From NCBI RefSeq assembly GCF_000626715.1, contig NZ_AQRA01000003.1, positions 372,001-436,000 of the forward strand: a stretch of 64,000 nucleotides of DNA. The letters are read 5' to 3'. The notes under the pieces are model-generated. The model saw nothing but the letters and a program-made list of their open reading frames with translations. It was not told the DNA's origin and did not search any database. This document shows, piece after piece, positions 28,066-36,717 of the stretch. Numbering within the stretch: the stretch's first letter is position 1; the number at the start of each line of letters is the position of its first letter. A program made the position numbers and the translations under genes. This DNA is from Aquimarina atlantica (GTDB taxonomy: Bacteria > Bacteroidota > Bacteroidia > Flavobacteriales > Flavobacteriaceae).

Positions 28066-29097
28066 TTGAGTCAATTTGATTACATAAAAGAAATAGCAAA
28101 GTATGGTCTGGAAAATGATCAAGAACGTCTATTGACGGTAATTAATGAGCTTGTTGAACATTCTAAAAAGACTAAAAAAGTGAATTTTGCAATTCAATTG
28201 CAATCTATTCTTAAAGAGTCAATGCGCCAACAAAGTGCTAATAGCTTGACAAAAGTAGGCTCAGATTCTTATCAACAGCGCCAGGATGATCGTGACTTGC
28301 AAGATCTAATTCTAGAAAAAATCACTTCAGATTATTCTTTAGAAAACATTGTTGCTGATGATGTGATAATGGGAGAATTAAAACATTTCATTGAAGAGCA
28401 CGAAAAAATTGAATTATTACAAAATTTCAAACTTCCAGTTTCTAACAAACTATTATTACACGGACCATCTGGCTGTGGAAAAACATTAGCTTCTTATATC
28501 ATTGCAGGAGAATTAAAAAAAATGATGGTTGTTGTTAATTTAGGAGCAATAGTTTCTTCTAAATTGGGGGAGACTAGTAAAAACCTTTCAAAGATATTTA
28601 GGAAGGCAGCACTTGAAGACTGTATTGTCTTTATTGATGAATTTGATAGTTTAGGAAAAGTACGTGATTACAGTCAAGATCACGGAGAAATGAAACGTGT
28701 GGTTAATACCATACTTCAATTATTTGATTATTTACCTCAAAGTAGTATTGTAATTGCTGCGACTAATCAAAAGGAAATGCTAGACTCTGCATTAACAAGA
28801 AGATTTGATAGTATCATAGGTTTCTCATTACCAAATACTGAACAAATTAAAAACCTTATTGAGTTAACATTAAGCAAGAGTGGTTTTGTATTAAGTAATA
28901 AAAGAGAGGGAACAAAGATTATGAAACTGTGTGAAGGTCTATCTTATTACAGCATTCAAAAAACGCTTATTACTGCATTAAAGCGTAGTTTATTTAAGCA
29001 AAGTGATAAAGATGTAAAGTCCATTACTAAAATAGATAGTCAAATTTGGAAAGCCCTTGTCATTGCAGAAAAAAAATCTCTTGAGATAAACTCTTAA
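28066..29097 (+). CDS. ietA: IetA-like AAA+ ATPase
   Basis: This 343-residue AAA+ ATPase has a helical N-terminal part of about 90 residues. It then shows Walker A GPSGCGKT at 133-140, Walker B IVFIDE at 187-192, sensor-1 Asn234 and the arginine pair of TRRFD at 245-246. It lies tail to tail with a subtilase, and the two stops overlap by four bases. AAA+ ATPase plus subtilase is the composition of IetAS, first described as a stability system of Agrobacterium Ti plasmids and later as antiphage (from memory). The start is TTG, since the next Met is at residue 53. The convergent order differs from the tandem order I recall for ietAS. Confidence 0.8.
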   Translation: MSQFDYIKEIAKYGLENDQERLLTVINELVEHSKKTKKVNFAIQLQSILKESMRQQSANSLTKVGSDSYQQRQDDRDLQDLILEKITSDYSLENIVADDVIMGELKHFIEEHEKIELLQNFKLPVSNKLLLHGPSGCGKTLASYIIAGELKKMMVVVNLGAIVSSKLGETSKNLSKIFRKAALEDCIVFIDEFDSLGKVRDYSQDHGEMKRVVNTILQLFDYLPQSSIVIAATNQKEMLDSALTRRFDSIIGFSLPNTEQIKNLIELTLSKSGFVLSNKREGTKIMKLCEGLSYYSIQKTLITALKRSLFKQSDKDVKSITKIDSQIWKALVIAEKKSLEINS

Positions 29098-31517
29098 ATC
29101 TCTCCTTCTAAGTCAGCTTCGGCTACATTAATTACTTCAACATTATTTATTGCTCTTAACTCATCGTATAGGCGACCTGTATTAGCTCTTACCGTTTCTT
29201 CAATATTAAGAACTAGTGAGAAATTAAATTTTGTTGGATAATTCTCAATCTGAGATGCCATAATTTGATTTGACAATAGAGCTTGTACTGCTAATTTAAA
29301 AGTTTTTCCTTCACTTCTCAGTTGTGCAACATCAACATTAAATTCAATTTTTTGAACATTACTATAAGGTGCTGGAGTAGATTTATCTCTTGCAGATTGA
29401 GACCAGCTTAATGTAGTGCGCAACTTTGAATTTAACAATCGTTGTACTCGGTTAATATCATCTGAAGAATGATTCTTGAAAATACTAAATGCTATATGTA
29501 TAGGACAATATGTTAATTGATTGTGCTGTAAGGGTAAAAAACTAAAGCATAATGTAGCTGTTATTTTAAGTACCCGATTAGTCTTACCAAGACTTGTTGA
29601 AATTAGGTAGTGAGGAAAGTTTACAGGATATATCTTTTGTTCACCACTTTGGATACTGTCTTCCAATATCATTGTTGCACTATTCTCATCTGAAAAAATA
29701 GTCCTATTAGCATCAATAAGTCCGTAGCCAGAAGTTCTGTTTAACAAAGGTTTGTTTACATCTGGATATACTATGTTTTTTAAAGATGCTCCATTAATTA
29801 TCAAGGCTTTTAATGTTTGTGATTTTAAATCTGGATAAACAATTTTAAGTTTTGCAGCAAGATTAGCCGTAAGTGGTGCTGCTAGACTTGTACCTACTTC
29901 TTTTGTGTATCCTAAAGCAGGGTTCGATGATAATACAGACATAGCTGCATTATCCATAAAATCTATTGTGGTAGGATTGTAGAATCCATAATCTCCACCA
30001 CCTTCGATAACATCTGGCTTAAAAAGATTTTTATTACGTTTCTTAACAGAATATATGACAGTAAGGTCAATATGATCTGTTCTAGAATAGATAGCAGGAA
30101 ATTCTTTACCTGGTGCGATACCGTTAAACGCACCATCATATAAACCATCTGCGGCTGCACCTACAGTCATATTATTCATTGAGTCAGCCGGTGTATTTAA
30201 GTTGGTGTGTTCATTATTAAAATAATTTAAGTCATAATCAACATTTTCATTCATTGCTTGACTATTATTCCCAATACTTATAAAAATTAGGCTATCAGTT
30301 TCGTGTGCAAATTTATCCAGTTCGTATGTATAATTAGAGAATGCTTCGTTCGTTCTCTTATGGGTTTTATAACAAATAGTTAAGACAAAAATACCTAATT
30401 GAGGGTATTTTTCTTTCGCTTTATAAAGCAATTCGATTACCTTTTTTTCAGAAAGATAGCCATCACCACTGCCGATTAATTTAATAGATAGCAACTTAGC
30501 GTCTGCGGTTATTTCGCCTTCAAAGTTATTACTATGATTGTGTCTTCCTAATGCTGCTAGTGCTGCTACCATTGTACCGTGTCCATCATTACCACAATCA
30601 TCTATTAATGGATTACCATCTAATGTAAAAGTATCATCTCGTAGCGTAATACTGGCAAGTGGAGTTTGCATACTTATTCCAGTATCCAATATTCCAATTA
30701 AAGGAAGTTCCTCATCTGCATTCGCTATTTCAAAACCAAAATCTCTACTAGGAATATTATATACACCTGGTCGCACAACCCCAGAAAGGGAAGAAGTTAT
30801 GCTCTCTATGACATCAAAATTTTGGGCAATAGCAATAAGCTCATCTAGTGTAGCATCATAAAGCTCTAATCTATGTGTTTCTCTATTAATTTCGTATGAA
30901 ATTTGATGAATTGTTAAGTAAGATTCTAACGCATCAAGAATACCTTTTTCAATTACTGGACTAGCTGGTAGTTCAATTGTCTTAAGAACAACTACGTTCC
31001 CTATATTTTCAGCACTTACTTGTAAAACATCACTTAACGTGAGAAGCTTAAAATTTTTCACAAAAAGTACATTCTTATTAAAATCAGCTTCTGTATTGTC
31101 GTCTAAACCTCTATTAATTAAGCCTTCAACACTAGAAATAAATACCTGAAATTTATCTTGATCTGCAATAGAAAATAACGCTGTTCTATTAAAATTAGTG
31201 AAGCTTACACCTTCAAGTCCAAAGGTGTTGTACCAAATACTGTAGTACTTCTCTAAATGAAACTGTCCCATAAAGTCTACTTCTAGATAGTCTACATCAA
31301 AAGGAACATCAATAGTCTTATTTTTTGCAGCTGCTTTTACTTCTATGTCACTCCTGTAAGATCTTAAATCGTCCCGAAACGCTCTAGCCATAAATATATA
31401 ATTAGGCTCTATATTGGCTTCATCTTCATTTTCTCCAAAACCGTAATTAAACTTTACTTCTCCAGATTCTTCTAGTTGTCTATCTGCAATTATTCTTAAA
31501 TGGTTTTTGTTTGGCAT
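29094..31517 (-). CDS. ietS: IetS-like S8 (subtilisin family) serine protease
   Basis: The 807-residue protein has no signal peptide, so it is probably cytoplasmic. The N-terminal 265 residues are an uncharacterised region. The S8 catalytic domain follows with an intact triad: Asp278 in LIGILDTGIS, His313 in NDGHGTMVAAL, Ser544 in GTSLAAPLTANLA, plus oxyanion Asn417 in ISIGNN. About 200 C-terminal residues form a beta-rich domain. Its partner is the convergent AAA+ ATPase. In IetAS the protease is thought to be the toxic or effector half. The family call is good; the mode of action is inference. Confidence 0.82.
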   Translation of the reverse strand: MPNKNHLRIIADRQLEESGEVKFNYGFGENEDEANIEPNYIFMARAFRDDLRSYRSDIEVKAAAKNKTIDVPFDVDYLEVDFMGQFHLEKYYSIWYNTFGLEGVSFTNFNRTALFSIADQDKFQVFISSVEGLINRGLDDNTEADFNKNVLFVKNFKLLTLSDVLQVSAENIGNVVVLKTIELPASPVIEKGILDALESYLTIHQISYEINRETHRLELYDATLDELIAIAQNFDVIESITSSLSGVVRPGVYNIPSRDFGFEIANADEELPLIGILDTGISMQTPLASITLRDDTFTLDGNPLIDDCGNDGHGTMVAALAALGRHNHSNNFEGEITADAKLLSIKLIGSGDGYLSEKKVIELLYKAKEKYPQLGIFVLTICYKTHKRTNEAFSNYTYELDKFAHETDSLIFISIGNNSQAMNENVDYDLNYFNNEHTNLNTPADSMNNMTVGAAADGLYDGAFNGIAPGKEFPAIYSRTDHIDLTVIYSVKKRNKNLFKPDVIEGGGDYGFYNPTTIDFMDNAAMSVLSSNPALGYTKEVGTSLAAPLTANLAAKLKIVYPDLKSQTLKALIINGASLKNIVYPDVNKPLLNRTSGYGLIDANRTIFSDENSATMILEDSIQSGEQKIYPVNFPHYLISTSLGKTNRVLKITATLCFSFLPLQHNQLTYCPIHIAFSIFKNHSSDDINRVQRLLNSKLRTTLSWSQSARDKSTPAPYSNVQKIEFNVDVAQLRSEGKTFKLAVQALLSNQIMASQIENYPTKFNFSLVLNIEETVRANTGRLYDELRAINNVEVINVAEADLEGEI

Positions 31518-31533
31518 CCTTTACTTCTGGTGT

Positions 31534-31548
31534 TGAGTTTAAAACTCA
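31534..31548. promoter_or_regulatory. Inverted repeat just upstream of the subtilase start
   Basis: TGAGTTT-A-AAACTCA is a perfect 7-base inverted repeat with a single-base centre, 16 bases upstream of the subtilase ATG (31517, minus strand). It could be an operator or a hairpin that limits translation. No regulator gene is adjacent. Confidence 0.35.
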
Positions 31549-31688
31549 CCAAGTTAATAAATATTCATATTAATCGATTATGAAATTTTAACAAAAGTGA
31601 TGTAAATCAGTTAATAACATTAGTTGAATGTTATTGTTAATTAAAATATCTTACTGATTCGCAGATACTAATCTTAGGTAGTTTTGAT

Positions 31689-31808
31689 TTAAAACATTTT
31701 AAATTGTTGGTGGTTAGATGAACTTATATTAAAGTGTCTGCAAGCTTTTCTCCAATAGTGACAATCGTAATCATTATCTAAGTTTCCTTTTGTCTGAGAA
31801 TGTTGCAT
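31689..31808 (-). CDS. Possible 39-residue small protein
   Basis: The minus strand has an ATG-initiated frame of 39 residues with the stretch NLDNDYDCHYWRKACRHFNI. The DYxxxYW core faintly recalls small DUF3606-type proteins, but length and remaining sequence do not confirm it. It lies upstream of the subtilase on the same strand, with no recognised promoter. It may be chance or a decayed fragment. Confidence 0.25.
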   Translation of the reverse strand: MQHSQTKGNLDNDYDCHYWRKACRHFNISSSNHQQFKMF

Positions 31809-31957
31809 TTTAGGTTTTTTACAAATTTTCACAAGCAAGAAACTATTTTATGTTGAATACTCTACTACGAATCTGTCAATATTTATTAATTCTGCTACTA
31901 AAAAGTTCGAACTTTGAATGCTTGGGGTCACAAATGAATCACAAAAAAGTGAATCAT

Positions 31958-31994
31958 GAAGCGAGTTTCAAAAATGAAGCTCGCTTCTTTTTTT
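31958..31994 (+). terminator. Intrinsic terminator near the right island end
   Basis: A 13-base-pair stem with one G-T pair (31958-31970 with 31975-31987), loop AAAA, and a run of seven T. No plus-strand gene precedes it closely. It lies 27 bases after a GGGGTCA that resembles a tRNA acceptor end, so it may be a tRNA terminator left behind by an integration event. Confidence 0.75.
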
Positions 31995-32062
31995 GAAAAT
32001 TGTGAAGTGATTCTTTTTGTGATTTTCAACACGGAGCGTTGTAGGGATCAATACTAGTTAAC

Positions 32063-32078
32063 CCCTCCAGGGTCACTA
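32063..32078 (+). repeat. Right copy of tRNA-derived direct repeat (putative attR)
   Basis: CCCTCCAGGGTCACTA matches the tRNA-Arg 3' end at 15495-15510 in 15 of 16 bases, the mismatch being A for G. It is the right boundary proposed for the island. A terminator follows 9 bases later, as after the intact tRNA. Confidence 0.65.
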
Positions 32079-32087
32079 CAAACAAAA

Positions 32088-32120
32088 AACCACGCCATTG
32101 GCGTGGTTCTTTGTTTTTTG
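32088..32120 (+). terminator. Intrinsic terminator after the right repeat
   Basis: A 9-base-pair stem AACCACGCC/GGCGTGGTT with loop ATT is followed by CTTTGTTTTTTG. It sits just after the right tRNA-derived repeat, mirroring the tRNA-terminator order on the left. The remaining bases to 32412 hold no gene that I can support. Confidence 0.85.
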
Positions 32121-32412
32121 TAAAAGACTGGTTTTAGGTCTTCAAATAATTTAATGTATATCTAAATTTAGCTTTTGAAGTTATATCGGTATTCCTTTAA
32201 AAATTAATTCGCCATCATTTTTACAATCTTCTCGTTCTATATGAATAATTCAATCTACATTATTCGTCTAAGCTATACGCAATAACAGTTACTAGAATTT
32301 TCTTTACCTTATTTAGTATTTCACCTGCCTCATTTTATAGACATTTAGATTCTTAAATCTTTCATTTTTGTTATTCTAAAAATTAAGAAATCCATATATC
32401 CAATATATAGCA

Positions 32413-33759
32413 TCAATCAAGTTTAACTTTAATGACAACCACACTATGAAGCTTATCAGGGTCAATTATTACATTTTTATCTTGATTCAAGTTTAAGAGT
32501 TGACTATTGGCCAAAATATAAACTGTTTTGTTTCTTATTGAAACGGTCGTAGGTATATCCATTTTTGGATGATTTACAAGAACAGGTTCTACATTCAAAA
32601 TGTCATCCTCTTTTTCGGAAACACTTATTTTATAAAGACCATGCTTAGTCCTGTTTTTCCCACCATTTACTATGGCATATAAATCTCCATTATAATATTT
32701 TAGCCCATCAATACCTCTTTTAGCGGTTGGCTGATGTATTTGATTTAAAATTTTTTTTGTTTTAATGTCAACTATACGTATTCCATGAGAATATGAATCA
32801 ATAAATAGCTTTGTATTGTCTGGCGAAATAGTAATACCATTAGGATATTGAATCTGCTTATTTGCTAAAAATGTAGTTATTTCATTTCGTTGTACATCAT
32901 ATCTATAAATATGATGTGAATCTGTATCGGTTATATAAGCATTACCATTATCATCTACTGCTAAATCATTAAAATATGATGGCTTTCCATTCTTCAAAGA
33001 AATACATTGAACAATTGTATCGTTCAAATTTTTAATGAATAATTTTGATATCTTTTTTCTATTGAAACTGCCCAACGCGTATAGTTGATTTTTATAAATT
33101 TCCATACCAACTCCAATAGTATATCCACAATTTTCATTTGACAAGATTATAGAACTATTCTCTCCGTTTTCATCAGACTTTGTAATTCTATCCAAATGAA
33201 TACTACTAATAAATATTTCCTCAGTTTCAGGATGTATAACAATTCCTTCGGGGATAGTGGTTTTGTCAATATCCAATGTTAAGACCTCAACTTTGGGTTC
33301 TATAAATTGAATAATGTTCCCGTCGGGGTCGGATATAATAAAATAATCCAACCTGTTTGGCTCATCCGAAGTCAATCCCAAAATAATGTTTACATCAAGT
33401 TTTTGTAATCGTAGGTGTAACTTTTCAAGCTCACTTGTTTTAAAAACCATTTTATAGATTCCCAGTAATGGTTGATTGTTGACACTGTAATTTGGAATAA
33501 ACTTTTTAATTGAGAATGCTGTCTTTTTCTGTAAAAGTTCTAACTGAAAGGCATCATTTTTTAATATCTTAATCTGTAAACTATCATATTCAGGAAAGTT
33601 CATTTCATTAGAAACTTCAACCTGAAATACTTTTTTATACCAGTCAGTGGCTTTATCAATATCATTGACTACAATTGCAGCCCCCATTGGCTTAATTTCT
33701 TGCCCCGACATAAGGTTACAAGAAAATAGTATTATCAATATTGTGAGTAATCTTTTCAT
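32413..33759 (-). CDS. Exported VOC (glyoxalase-like) domain / SMP-30-like beta-propeller fusion
   Basis: An N-terminal signal sequence (LLTILIILFSC, then MSGQE) directs this 448-residue protein to the envelope. It could be a lipoprotein through Cys14, but the lipobox is weak. Residues about 22-155 form a VOC/glyoxalase-like domain (AAIVVNDIDKATDWYKKVF, ending SDPDGNIIQFIEPK). The rest is a six-bladed propeller of the SMP-30/gluconolactonase/NHL type (LAVDDNGNAYITDTDSHHIY, PNGITISPDNTKLFIDSYSH). Both halves are ligand- or sugar-lactone-binding folds, and joining them is uncommon. Substrate unknown. It stands alone on the minus strand next to the island end. Confidence 0.75.
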   Translation of the reverse strand: MKRLLTILIILFSCNLMSGQEIKPMGAAIVVNDIDKATDWYKKVFQVEVSNEMNFPEYDSLQIKILKNDAFQLELLQKKTAFSIKKFIPNYSVNNQPLLGIYKMVFKTSELEKLHLRLQKLDVNIILGLTSDEPNRLDYFIISDPDGNIIQFIEPKVEVLTLDIDKTTIPEGIVIHPETEEIFISSIHLDRITKSDENGENSSIILSNENCGYTIGVGMEIYKNQLYALGSFNRKKISKLFIKNLNDTIVQCISLKNGKPSYFNDLAVDDNGNAYITDTDSHHIYRYDVQRNEITTFLANKQIQYPNGITISPDNTKLFIDSYSHGIRIVDIKTKKILNQIHQPTAKRGIDGLKYYNGDLYAIVNGGKNRTKHGLYKISVSEKEDDILNVEPVLVNHPKMDIPTTVSIRNKTVYILANSQLLNLNQDKNVIIDPDKLHSVVVIKVKLD

Positions 33760-34116
33760 TTAATTATAAATTCTAGGTTCTTCCTTCTTGGGTATATCTG
33801 TTTAACTATCCATACTGTAATGCTCACCCTGATCAAAAGTAGTAAATAAGAATATACTCATTTATAAAAAGAGTTACAATTGAACTTACACTATCTAATC
33901 CTAAATAATGTCTAGCAAACAAAAGTAAGTTTATTAGTCCGGTCAAGAGTAAAGAGACACTTACCGGCCCTTGTGATAAGTGTCTCATACGTAGTCTTGG
34001 GGAACTTATCTTTTGCATATAGATATCCTGGCCTCCAAACCTGTTAAAGTATCTATAGTAATACTTGTTGGATTATTTCAGAATATATCCATATGGATCG
34101 ATTGCAACAGAACTCA
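33760..34116. other. Non-coding stretch with a perfect stem-loop
   Basis: The only clear structure is a 10-base-pair hairpin, GAGACACTTA (33954-33963) with TAAGTGTCTC (33977-33986). Read on the minus strand it is followed by TTTACTCTT, so it may be a weak terminator for the gene ending at 34117. No gene is supported. Confidence 0.45.
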
Positions 34117-35055
34117 TTATTTAATATTCTCGCAAGCAATTTTTACTATGTATAAATGCGATACTGCCGCTCCAGGAACATTTAATTTGCCATATTTACC
34201 GCCTCCTAAATAAGGCCTTTCTAAATACATTGCCGGATTAAAAAAGCATTCTCCGTTGATAGAGTAGGCAATACCAATCTCTTTTCCTGTAGACATAAAG
34301 GAGGTTCTATCATATTCATCCTTTTGCACAAGCCAGTCCGACCCTGCCGTATCGATAGAGAGTTTTAAGACTTTGGCGCCTTTTACCTGGGTTTCGAACA
34401 ATCTTTTAATATTCGTTTTGCTTAATGAAGGGTCTTTAAAAGCTCCCGAAGTATTAAAAACTTCTGGAAGAAATGTTTTTTTTGCTCTATTTTCAACGGC
34501 AGATTCTTGTACTTTACTCATGCGCTGAAAATTAATATCCTTATCAAAGTCAGACAAGTCTATTGAAAAAGTATTCTTTAAAATTTTTATTTTATCGCCA
34601 TTACTATCAGTCTCATCACTTTCATAAAAAATCTCTGCTTTCATGTGTTTTTTCTTGCCCATATAATACCTTACTTCACTTTCTAAAGCAAGAAAAGCAT
34701 TAAGTTCGAAGAAATCAGTTGCTTTTTCTGGAGAAGGTAAAATATCAAAAACATATGAAGTTTGTTCCATTTCTGCTTCGGTAAGCTTTAGATCTAAATA
34801 TGTTATTTGATTATGAATAACAAATCCAAATGCAATTTGTTTATTTGCTTTATCATTCTCGGTCAAATATTCTTTTAAAGGCTTATCTAAGTTTACATGC
34901 CAATAAAACTCATCTTTCCATGAAAATTGGGTTTGCTCGGTCGCTCCCTTTTCTTTGGAGTTTGAACAAAATGATGTAAGGTTGGTATCGGTAGTCGCAT
35001 TTGCCTGTAGACTATAAAATAATATCGTTAAACAAATGGTTAAAAACTTTTTCAT
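34117..35055 (-). CDS. Exported protein of unknown function
   Basis: I do not recognise the family. The start is placed at the ATG at 35055 (312 residues), because MKKFLTICLTILFYSLQANA is a standard signal peptide, and the longer frame upstream adds residues with no such character. The mature part is charged and mixed alpha/beta, with no repeats, no metal motif and no membrane segment. It ends with a short hydrophobic stretch around PGAAVSHLYIVKIACENIK. It lies 66 bases downstream of the propeller lipoprotein gene on the same strand and is probably the last gene of that unit. Confidence 0.6.
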   Translation of the reverse strand: MKKFLTICLTILFYSLQANATTDTNLTSFCSNSKEKGATEQTQFSWKDEFYWHVNLDKPLKEYLTENDKANKQIAFGFVIHNQITYLDLKLTEAEMEQTSYVFDILPSPEKATDFFELNAFLALESEVRYYMGKKKHMKAEIFYESDETDSNGDKIKILKNTFSIDLSDFDKDINFQRMSKVQESAVENRAKKTFLPEVFNTSGAFKDPSLSKTNIKRLFETQVKGAKVLKLSIDTAGSDWLVQKDEYDRTSFMSTGKEIGIAYSINGECFFNPAMYLERPYLGGGKYGKLNVPGAAVSHLYIVKIACENIK

Positions 35056-35121
35056 CTTATTTGGTATTATAATAGCTTTTGTATTATAAGAGGCTATGTA
35101 CACAAGCTATATTAAGTTATT

Positions 35122-36702
35122 TTATTTTTTTAAGTTAAATGAATTAAAAACTGTTTGAGCATCACTAGAATTCATATTTACACAAGCAATAATAATGAGT
35201 TTGTCATCATCACTGATTGCATTAAACGTATTCATCTCTACATTCTTCTTTGAAGTATAGGAAACTTTTATGCCATCAATTCCATTATACTCTTTTGTTG
35301 TTTCTTCAAAATCTGTTTTAGAGTTCTTTTTATATGTATTGATTACTGCGGTCAGTAATTTTTCATTACTGGTTTTTGATGGATTATCAAGCTTTCGAAC
35401 CGAAACAATGATTTTTTCACTTCCTTTTTTTGAAACCAATTGCACTTCATTTTTTTTGGTCTGTTTTTCTTCATTTGTCCCATTGGCATGAACCAGCACA
35501 TCATAGGAAGTATTTAGGGCATCGTTGTTGAACCGGTACGTTTTCCAATCCACGCTTCCAGTTGTATTGCTTGCAACAGTATTGTTCAGGGCGGTAATTC
35601 CCTTTACATGGTAGCCAAATTTTTTCTTTGCCTGGGCACTCCAATCTTTACCATCTTTTGAGGTGAACATCGTGGCGTCATTGCCCACCAGTACAAATCG
35701 GTTCCCATCATGAATCATATCAAAAACAGCGCTTCTTCCTCCTCCTCTTTTAAAGTTTTCCGTCCATTTTTGTGTGATATCCCCGGCAATAAAGATATCT
35801 TCGAACGGACTTGCGGCCACCCACATACTATTGTGGTATGCCAATCCCCATATTTGGTTCTTGGCTGGGTTGAACATATATTTCCATGTTTCACCCATAT
35901 CTGTAGAATAAGCGGTTTTGGTACTGTTGGATGAGGCTACCAAAGTATTTTTACCATCCCAAGCAATACTTTTAAGTCCTCCTGTATTAATGCTGGCTGC
36001 ATTCCCGGTTAAAGCCATATCTTTTTCAACTACAATTTTATCTCCCTCAATCTTTAATATTTGTCCTTGCATCATTCTATTTCCGCCCACGAGGTAAAAC
36101 TTTCCTTTTGCATAGAGCATATCCAATGGATATTGCAGTCCTGGATGGATTTCTGGCGGGAACTCTCCTTTTGAAGGTCGTTTGCCATGAAGTTTAGGGT
36201 TCTTCTTAATGTCCTTTAAGCTAAGTCCCGATTTACTTTTTGAAGCTCTTTTTTCAGCAGTACTTTTTTCACCGGTACGTACAAACTTCCAGTCAATTCC
36301 ATCTTTTGAATAAATAATGTGGAATTTTCCTGCTGCTACAAAAAAACCATTTCCATAGGCCACACATTTCATGGCTTCTCTATTTGGAAAGGCAATATCA
36401 CCGGTATAGGTATATACATTGCTTTCTTTCCAGCTTTTTCCTTTGTCTTCCGAAGTTAAGATAGTGTTTCCAACAGCCACCAGTTTTCCATCTCCGGAAG
36501 TAATATCGAAAAGCCTGTTCTGACCAGTTTCTGCTTCCATTTCAGAATCCCAAATTGTGGTCATGGTCTTGCCATAATCAGAAGTTTTTAAAATATAGCC
36601 ATTGTTACCGCTTTTGGTAACGGCCATAAACAGTTCCTGGGCTTTTGATTGGCAAGAAACCAATATCAAGATTATCAATACTATGTTTTTATAATTTTTC
36701 AT
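35122..36702 (-). CDS. Lipoprotein with BNR-type beta-propeller and C-terminal alpha/beta domain
   Basis: A lipoprotein signal (IVLIILILVSCQS, lipid Cys17) opens this 526-residue protein. Residues about 25-385 contain repeated blades with the Asp-box pattern (SEDKGKSWKE, STDMGETWKY, SKDGKDWSAQ), as in sialidase-like or YCF48-like propellers. No sialidase active site is evident. The last 130 residues form a separate alpha/beta domain (KTDFEETTKEYNGIDGIKVS), perhaps PsbP-like. It sits 15 bases after the CPBP protease gene, in a likely operon. The role may be ligand or protein binding at the cell surface. Confidence 0.7.
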   Translation of the reverse strand: MKNYKNIVLIILILVSCQSKAQELFMAVTKSGNNGYILKTSDYGKTMTTIWDSEMEAETGQNRLFDITSGDGKLVAVGNTILTSEDKGKSWKESNVYTYTGDIAFPNREAMKCVAYGNGFFVAAGKFHIIYSKDGIDWKFVRTGEKSTAEKRASKSKSGLSLKDIKKNPKLHGKRPSKGEFPPEIHPGLQYPLDMLYAKGKFYLVGGNRMMQGQILKIEGDKIVVEKDMALTGNAASINTGGLKSIAWDGKNTLVASSNSTKTAYSTDMGETWKYMFNPAKNQIWGLAYHNSMWVAASPFEDIFIAGDITQKWTENFKRGGGRSAVFDMIHDGNRFVLVGNDATMFTSKDGKDWSAQAKKKFGYHVKGITALNNTVASNTTGSVDWKTYRFNNDALNTSYDVLVHANGTNEEKQTKKNEVQLVSKKGSEKIIVSVRKLDNPSKTSNEKLLTAVINTYKKNSKTDFEETTKEYNGIDGIKVSYTSKKNVEMNTFNAISDDDKLIIIACVNMNSSDAQTVFNSFNLKK

Positions 36703-36717
36703 ACGTTATCTGTTTTT

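Larger units (their letters stand above)
31518..32062. other. Right flank of the island, largely non-coding
   Basis: This stretch holds the subtilase promoter region, the possible 39-residue ORF at 31689-31808, a strong terminator at 31958-31994, and nested inverted repeats around it (GAATCACAAAAAAGTGAATC near 31936 against a related inverse near 32006). It ends at the right tRNA-derived repeat. No larger gene is supported. Confidence 0.5.
15495..32078. mobile_element. Putative genomic (defence) island integrated at tRNA-Arg
   Basis: The segment between the two tRNA-derived 16-base repeats holds a large serine recombinase, a DnaA-domain-IV-like protein, an IS3-type transposase remnant, a decayed gene and several nuclease, HEPN, STAND, GHKL and AAA+/protease genes. 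Core genes lie on its left and envelope genes on its right. No tyrosine integrase, the usual enzyme for tRNA sites, was found, so the insertion mechanism is open: the integrase may be lost or the serine enzyme may act here. More than one element may be stacked, given the extra tRNA fragment at 15642-15666. Conjugation and phage structural genes were not seen. Confidence 0.65.

Noticed and set aside
31913..31930. TTTGAAT...GGGGTCA as a third attachment-site copy
   Set aside because: Spacing differs from the tRNA by two bases and the T-stem does not pair, so it is not listed as an att feature; only its setting is reported as a finding.
15508..32100. CRISPR array or Cas genes in the defence island
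   Set aside because: No regularly spaced direct repeats and no Cas-like protein motifs were seen.
33833..34018. A 61-codon minus-strand frame with a hydrophobic middle
   Set aside because: It spans a perfect 10-base-pair stem-loop, has no promoter or homologous motif, and its hydrophobic stretch can come from AT-rich DNA.
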